This document shows, one piece after another, positions 21,726 through 25,146 of a stretch of 25,146 bases of DNA (the first letter of the stretch is position 1; each line of letters opens with the position of its first letter). A program made the translations under genes and the position numbers. This DNA is from SIG455 sp045659025 (GTDB taxonomy: Bacteria > Bacillota > Clostridia > UMGS1810). The stretch lies in the NCBI GenBank assembly GCA_045659025.1, contig JAZOWA010000065.1, positions 1 to 25,146 of the forward strand, written 5' to 3'. A model generated the notes under the pieces. That model was not told where the DNA came from, searched no databases, and worked only from the letters and a program-made list of their open reading frames with translations.

Positions 21726-23933
21726 ATGGACAAAGAGCTTGTAGTCACAAGCGGTGAAATTAAAAGCATTATATTTGAGAATGAAGACAATGGCTATAAG
21801 GTTGTCGAGGTAGAGAGTGCTGATGACCTTTTTGTTGCTGTGGGATATATGTATGGAGTAGGTGAGGGTGAGACAGTGAAACTCACGGGCAGATGGGTAT
21901 CCCATCGCACCTATGGTGAGCAGTTTGCCGTAGAGCTGTATGAAAAGAGCGCACCTACCTCTGCCGAGGCCATAGCCAGATATCTCGGCTCGGGCATCAT
22001 CCGTGGTGTGCGGGAGGCAACGGCGAAGAAGATTGTGGCCATGTTTGGTGAGGATGCCCTCAATGTGATTGAGAAGGAGCCCATGCGCCTTACCGCCATC
22101 AAGGGTATCAGCGCAGAGAAGGCACTCGCTATCAGCCGAAGCCATATATTGCAGATGGGTGCATCCTCCCTTATGATGTTCCTTCAGCAATACGATATTT
22201 CAGTTAAGATGTGTGCATCTATATATAAGAAGCTTGGCCCTATGGCCATAGACAGAATAAGGGAGAATCCCTACATCCTCTGCGACGAGGTAGAGGGTAT
22301 CGGCTTTAAGACTGCAGACCGCCTTGCCATGTCATTGGGCGTGGAATCTGATGACGAATCAAGAGTGCGCTCGGGTGTTTTATACACATTGAGGAGCAGC
22401 ACCCTTTTCGGCCATACATATCTTCCACGTCACACTCTGGCGGAGGAAGCGTCAAGATTGCTTGGCGTGTCCATAGCAGCTGCCAATGAGGGTATCACTT
22501 CACTTATAATCCGTCGTCAGCTTATATGCGAGATGGCAGAGGATTGCGAGAGGATATACTACTTCACCCACTACCATGCCGAGCGATATTGCGCTCATAA
22601 GATACGGGAACTTTCCCGGGTGGGTTATGAGATTGCGGAGGATAATATCACCGCCCAGATGTCCCTTATAGAATCCCGTCGTGGTATCACTCTTGCCGAT
22701 ATGCAGAAAAACGCAGTAATCAAAGCCATGGAAAGCGGTGTTATTGTTATTACCGGTGGCCCCGGCACGGGAAAAACTACAATTATAAATATAATAATAG
22801 ATATAATGGAAGCAAATGGTCTCAAGGTCACCCTTGCAGCACCCACAGGCAGAGCCGCCAAGAGGATGACTCAGGTGTGCGGTAAAGAGGCAAAGACCAT
22901 CCACCGTCTTTTAGAGGCAGGTTACCGGGAAGGGGACGAGGATCTGGCATTTCAGGTCAACGAATCCAACCCCGTCGATGCGGATGTGATTATAGTTGAC
23001 GAGGTGTCCATGGTGGATGTGATGCTTATGAGCAGTCTCTTGAATGCTGTTTCGGATGGCACCCGTCTTATTATGGTTGGTGATGCGGACCAGCTTCCTT
23101 CCATCGGCGCAGGCAACGTGCTCCGTGATATTATAGACAGCGGAGTGGTATCGGTGATACGCCTTACCGAGATTTTCCGTCAGGCACGGGAGAGTATGAT
23201 AGTTGTCAACGCCCACAGTATAAATGGGGGTGAATACCCCGTATGCAACGGTGCGGATACTGATTTCTTTTTCGCGGAGATTCCCGACGCCTCCAAGGGC
23301 GCAGAATACATCGTGTCTCTCTGCAGAGACAAGCTTCCCGCACGTTATGGTATAGATCCTTCCGATATTCAGGTGCTCGCCCCGTCTAAAAAGGGTGTGG
23401 CTGGCATATTGAATCTTAACCCTCTCTTGCAGGATGCTCTCAACCCTGCGGAAAAGGGTGTTAAAGAGAAAATCAGCGGAGGGGTGACCTTCCGTGTGGG
23501 AGACAGGGTAATGCAGACCAGAAACGATTATGACATCACCTGGAGAAGCGTTACCAACGATGATGAGGGTATGGGGGTATTTAATGGTGACGTAGGTTAC
23601 ATTGAGGATATTGATGATGCCCTCAAGACTGTCACCGTTCTTTATGAGGACAAGCGTGTATCCTACGGGTTCAGGGATCTGGAGGAGCTGGACCTTGCTT
23701 ATGCTGTTACCGTGCATAAGAGTCAGGGCAGTGAGTTCCCCGTTGTCATTATTCCCGTTTATGATGCCCCCTATATGCTTATCAACCGCAATTTGCTCTA
23801 CACCGCAGTCACAAGGGCGAAGAGTCTTGTAGTGCTTGTAGGCAAAGAGAGTATATTGAGGAAGATGGTAGACAACAGTCGTGTTGACCTTCGTTATTCG
23901 TCACTTAAAGAAAAACTTCAGGGGATAGATTGA
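21726..23933 (+). CDS. recD2: RecD-like DNA helicase RecD2
   Basis: A 735-residue 5'-3' SF1B helicase, the usual RecD2 size. An N-terminal OB-like domain (LVVTSGEIKSIIFENEDNGYKV) is followed by helix-hairpin-helix repeats (about 75-215: SGIIRGVREATAKKIV, IKGISAEKALAI, EVEGIGFKTADRLA). Walker A is GGPGTGKTT (344-352), Walker B IIVDEVSM (D425/E426), then GDADQLPSIGAGNVL, and the C-terminal VHKSQGSEFPVVIIP (from 663) and YTAVTRAK. The ATG at 21726 follows AAGAAGGTGACC; the frame is open further upstream into the MFS gene but without a better start. Role: DNA repair and recombination without RecBC. comFC follows 3 bp after its stop. Confidence 0.96.
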   Translation: MDKELVVTSGEIKSIIFENEDNGYKVVEVESADDLFVAVGYMYGVGEGETVKLTGRWVSHRTYGEQFAVELYEKSAPTSAEAIARYLGSGIIRGVREATAKKIVAMFGEDALNVIEKEPMRLTAIKGISAEKALAISRSHILQMGASSLMMFLQQYDISVKMCASIYKKLGPMAIDRIRENPYILCDEVEGIGFKTADRLAMSLGVESDDESRVRSGVLYTLRSSTLFGHTYLPRHTLAEEASRLLGVSIAAANEGITSLIIRRQLICEMAEDCERIYYFTHYHAERYCAHKIRELSRVGYEIAEDNITAQMSLIESRRGITLADMQKNAVIKAMESGVIVITGGPGTGKTTIINIIIDIMEANGLKVTLAAPTGRAAKRMTQVCGKEAKTIHRLLEAGYREGDEDLAFQVNESNPVDADVIIVDEVSMVDVMLMSSLLNAVSDGTRLIMVGDADQLPSIGAGNVLRDIIDSGVVSVIRLTEIFRQARESMIVVNAHSINGGEYPVCNGADTDFFFAEIPDASKGAEYIVSLCRDKLPARYGIDPSDIQVLAPSKKGVAGILNLNPLLQDALNPAEKGVKEKISGGVTFRVGDRVMQTRNDYDITWRSVTNDDEGMGVFNGDVGYIEDIDDALKTVTVLYEDKRVSYGFRDLEELDLAYAVTVHKSQGSEFPVVIIPVYDAPYMLINRNLLYTAVTRAKSLVVLVGKESILRKMVDNSRVDLRYSSLKEKLQGID

Positions 23934-23936
23934 TAT

Positions 23937-24593
23937 ATGAAAAGGAAAGACTATATAATAAGAAGAGTTTTGGATTTAATCACCTTCCGCCCCTGTATAG
24001 TCTGCGGAAAGGGCGTGCCTTTTGAGGAACGTCTCAACCTTTGCTCCAATTGCGCTGCTCGTATGCACAGGTTCGGAGCCTCGGGTACTCTTGGCGGATA
24101 CAAATTCATCTCCGTTCTTCCCTATAAGGGTAATGTGCGATACGCCATGCAGAGATTCAAGTTTGAGAATAAGAAATATCTCGGCTATACCTTTGCAAAG
24201 CTTTCTCTTAATCGGCTCAGAGAGTTCGACTGGTTTGCGGATATTGATTGTATCGCCTGTGTGCCTATGGGGAAAAGGCCAAGACTATATAACCAATGTG
24301 CTGTGATATCATCTCATATATCGGAGGACACCGGCATACCCTTTGATGAGTCCGCGATTGTAAAGGTTAAGGACAGCCCTCCTTTCTACACCTTGTCCAA
24401 GGCACACAGAAAGGCGGCTGCCAAGGATGCCTTTTCCGTGGTAAAGCCTGAATTCTTTCAGGGCAAGAAGGTCTTGCTTATTGACGACATCTTTACCACA
24501 GGTGCTACCATTATGGAATGTGCCGTCACAATTCATAAAGCAGGTGCATCGGATGTTTATTGTATGACGGCGTGCTATGGCGATGATGTGTAA
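23937..24593 (+). CDS. comFC: ComF family protein (phosphoribosyltransferase fold)
   Basis: A 218-residue protein. The N-terminal zinc finger has C20, C23, C36 and C39 (CIVCGKG...CSNC). A type I phosphoribosyltransferase domain follows, with the PRPP loop VLLIDDIFTTGAT (179-191). Characteristic ComF segments are YKGNVRYAMQRFKFENKKYLG and PMGKRPRLYNQ. ComFC assists natural transformation in Bacillus and other species, but many non-competent bacteria keep it. It directly follows recD2 (3-bp gap) and is probably co-transcribed and co-translated with it. AGGGG in the end of recD2 serves as ribosome site. Confidence 0.92.
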   Translation: MKRKDYIIRRVLDLITFRPCIVCGKGVPFEERLNLCSNCAARMHRFGASGTLGGYKFISVLPYKGNVRYAMQRFKFENKKYLGYTFAKLSLNRLREFDWFADIDCIACVPMGKRPRLYNQCAVISSHISEDTGIPFDESAIVKVKDSPPFYTLSKAHRKAAAKDAFSVVKPEFFQGKKVLLIDDIFTTGATIMECAVTIHKAGASDVYCMTACYGDDV

Positions 24594-24605
24594 TAAAATT
24601 TAATA

Positions 24606-24634
24606 TTGTGCAGATAATAACCCCGTATTATAAT
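24606..24634 (+). promoter_or_regulatory. Promoter of the 57-residue microprotein gene
   Basis: TTGTGC (24606-24611), 17-bp spacer, TATAAT (24629-24634). The -10 lies inside a perfect 16-bp palindrome, and the ribosome site overlaps the palindrome's right end, so the leader would be only about 10 nt. Confidence 0.7.
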
Positions 24635-24638
24635 ACGG
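24623..24638. promoter_or_regulatory. 16-bp perfect palindrome on the -10 box
   Basis: CCGTATTATAATACGG, 8-bp arms without spacer, centred on the -10 hexamer. The form fits a dimeric repressor site; without a loop it is a poor RNA hairpin. Confidence 0.65.
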
Positions 24639-24650
24639 AGGAGAAACAAT

Positions 24651-24824
24651 ATGAGCAGAAATCATCGTAAAAATATCATCAGGAATTATATTTTCGGCAG
24701 AGAGACGGAATCCTTCGTTACGGACAGTATCGATGAGATTAACCGTCTTTCTTTGCGTAGTAGTGCCGATGGCGAGGCAGAGGATGGCGAGCCCCCAAAC
24801 ATTGCCCCCAAGGATGAGGATTGA
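24651..24824 (+). CDS. 57-residue microprotein, unknown function
   Basis: MSRNHRKNIIRNYIFGRE at the start, GEPPNIAPKDED at the end. CGGAGGAG (24636-24643) gives an excellent ribosome site with 7-nt spacing to the ATG. Residues 1-18 are basic and helix-forming; the central SFVTDSIDEINRLSLRS could be a second helix; the last 20 residues are acidic and Pro-rich. No cysteine, no membrane segment, no recognised family. Basic start, central SIDEI/DIDEL-like patch and strong ribosome site recall the 47-residue protein at 19034, but the two are not clearly related. It sits alone between comFC and the rRNA promoters. Confidence 0.62.
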   Translation: MSRNHRKNIIRNYIFGRETESFVTDSIDEINRLSLRSSADGEAEDGEPPNIAPKDED

Positions 24825-24905
24825 AAAAATAGTCAATAACTACCCACATAAAACCTGTCCTTATTATGCTTTTTTCATATATTTAACATTTTTTCAAAAA
24901 AGTCG

Positions 24906-24935
24906 TTGACAAAGTATAAATTGATATGATATATT
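24906..24935 (+). promoter_or_regulatory. rRNA operon promoter P1
   Basis: TTGACA (24906-24911), 18-bp spacer, TATATT (24930-24935), with an A/T-rich upstream element. The 20 bp up to and including the -35 are repeated at P2 with one mismatch. Confidence 0.8.
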
Positions 24936-24994
24936 AGTAAAGCACTCACTTTGAATACGATTTGAAAAAAGTTAAAAAACTTACAAAAAAGTTG

Positions 24995-25023
24995 TTGACA
25001 AAGCAAAAAGGGTGTGATACAAT
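24995..25023 (+). promoter_or_regulatory. rRNA operon promoter P2
   Basis: TTGACA (24995-25000), 17-bp spacer, TACAAT (25018-25023), preceded by an A-tract (24985-24990) suited to an UP element. A stronger match to consensus than P1. Confidence 0.88.
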
Positions 25024-25060
25024 AATCAAGTCGCGTGTGTGTAGAGCACTGCGGCGGAAT

Positions 25061-25073
25061 TGATCTTTGAAAA
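25061..25073 (+). promoter_or_regulatory. boxA-like antitermination site
   Basis: TGATCTTTGAAAA resembles the Bacillota boxA (TGxTCTTTGAAAA) found in rRNA leaders, where Nus factors load to prevent early termination. It is positioned about 31-38 nt into the P2 transcript. Confidence 0.75.
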
Positions 25074-25146
25074 ATGAACAGCATAAAAAAAGCGGGACTT
25101 TTGAAAAAGTCCAAAGAGTTTTAAAAATGCTTTTTACGACCTTTTA

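Larger units (their letters stand above)
24825..25146 (+). other. Upstream region and leader of an rRNA operon
   Basis: No protein gene is visible. 24825-24890 is AT-rich without a clear terminator for the microprotein gene. Two strong promoters follow (24906 and 24995). Downstream comes an untranslated leader with a boxA-like TGATCTTTGAAAA (25061-25073) and a hairpin GGACTTT-TGAA-AAAGTCC (25095-25112). The hairpin is enclosed by AAAAAGC (25087-25093) and GCTTTTT (25129-25135). The wording TGATCTTTGAAAAATGAACA is the common lead-in to 16S rRNA in Bacillota; the 16S gene itself would begin beyond the window. Confidence 0.8.

Noticed and set aside
22911..23717. Antisense open frame of 268 residues opposite recD2
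   Set aside because: Fully within the helicase domain of RecD2; no recognisable domain in the antisense product.
25080..25146. Terminator from the GGACTTT/AAAGTCC hairpin
   Set aside because: It lies in an rRNA leader downstream of strong promoters and boxA, and is better explained as leader or processing structure.

Overview
This 25.1 kb window looks like a chromosomal segment of an anaerobic Bacillota of class Clostridia, probably a gut Oscillospirales/Ruminococcaceae-type genome. The taxonomic call is inference from several signs: strong AGGAGG-type ribosome sites, TTGACA/TATAAT promoters, U-tailed terminators, the gene order nadK-argR-recN, a hisS-aspS pair, a cysteine-rich clostridial-style HisRS, a rubredoxin, and extragenic palindromic repeats. 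Almost every gene lies on the + strand and the window ends in the promoter/leader of an rRNA operon on the same strand.

Layout. 1-664 is an AT-rich, almost gene-free stretch: a possible C-terminal gene remnant (1-99), three ACGCCCAA repeats, a hairpin array between 13-bp direct repeats, and a perfect terminator. 665-3713 is a MarR-regulated operon (marR, iron-type alcohol dehydrogenase, class-3 aldehyde dehydrogenase) whose promoter is framed by two near-identical inverted repeats. An acyl-ACP thioesterase follows (3779-4471). 4568-7128 holds a small secreted protein of unknown function immediately upstream of secD-secF. 7275-10279 is nadK-argR-recN, followed by a dCMP-deaminase-like gene, hisS and aspS (10308-13894). 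13984-18723 is a four-gene Gld-type ABC operon (ATPase, permease, GldG-like, DUF4340). A convergent rubredoxin sits on the minus strand (18774-18935), divergent from a 47-residue microprotein. 19178-20451 contains two different palindromic repeat elements on either side of an SGNH hydrolase. An MFS transporter, recD2-comFC, a 57-residue microprotein behind a palindromic promoter, and tandem rRNA promoters complete the window.

How parts fit together. The alcohol and aldehyde dehydrogenases are translationally coupled and would interconvert alcohol, aldehyde and carboxylate under MarR control. SecD and SecF form the accessory complex of the Sec translocase. HisRS and AspRS charge tRNAs. RecN and RecD2 act in DNA repair, and ComFC is a competence-type protein. 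The Gld-type operon encodes a complete ABC exporter-like complex with an extracytoplasmic auxiliary protein.

The observations I consider most worth checking are: (a) the signal-peptide protein that appears to be the leader cistron of secDF, in the position of known Sec-monitoring arrest peptides; (b) an Ala in SecF where the family's proton-pathway Asp is expected; (c) the 16-bp perfect palindrome on the -10 box of the 57-residue microprotein gene; (d) the twin MarR operators; and (e) the ATATCGA palindromic element. I did not find a clear-cut new defence or biosynthetic system.
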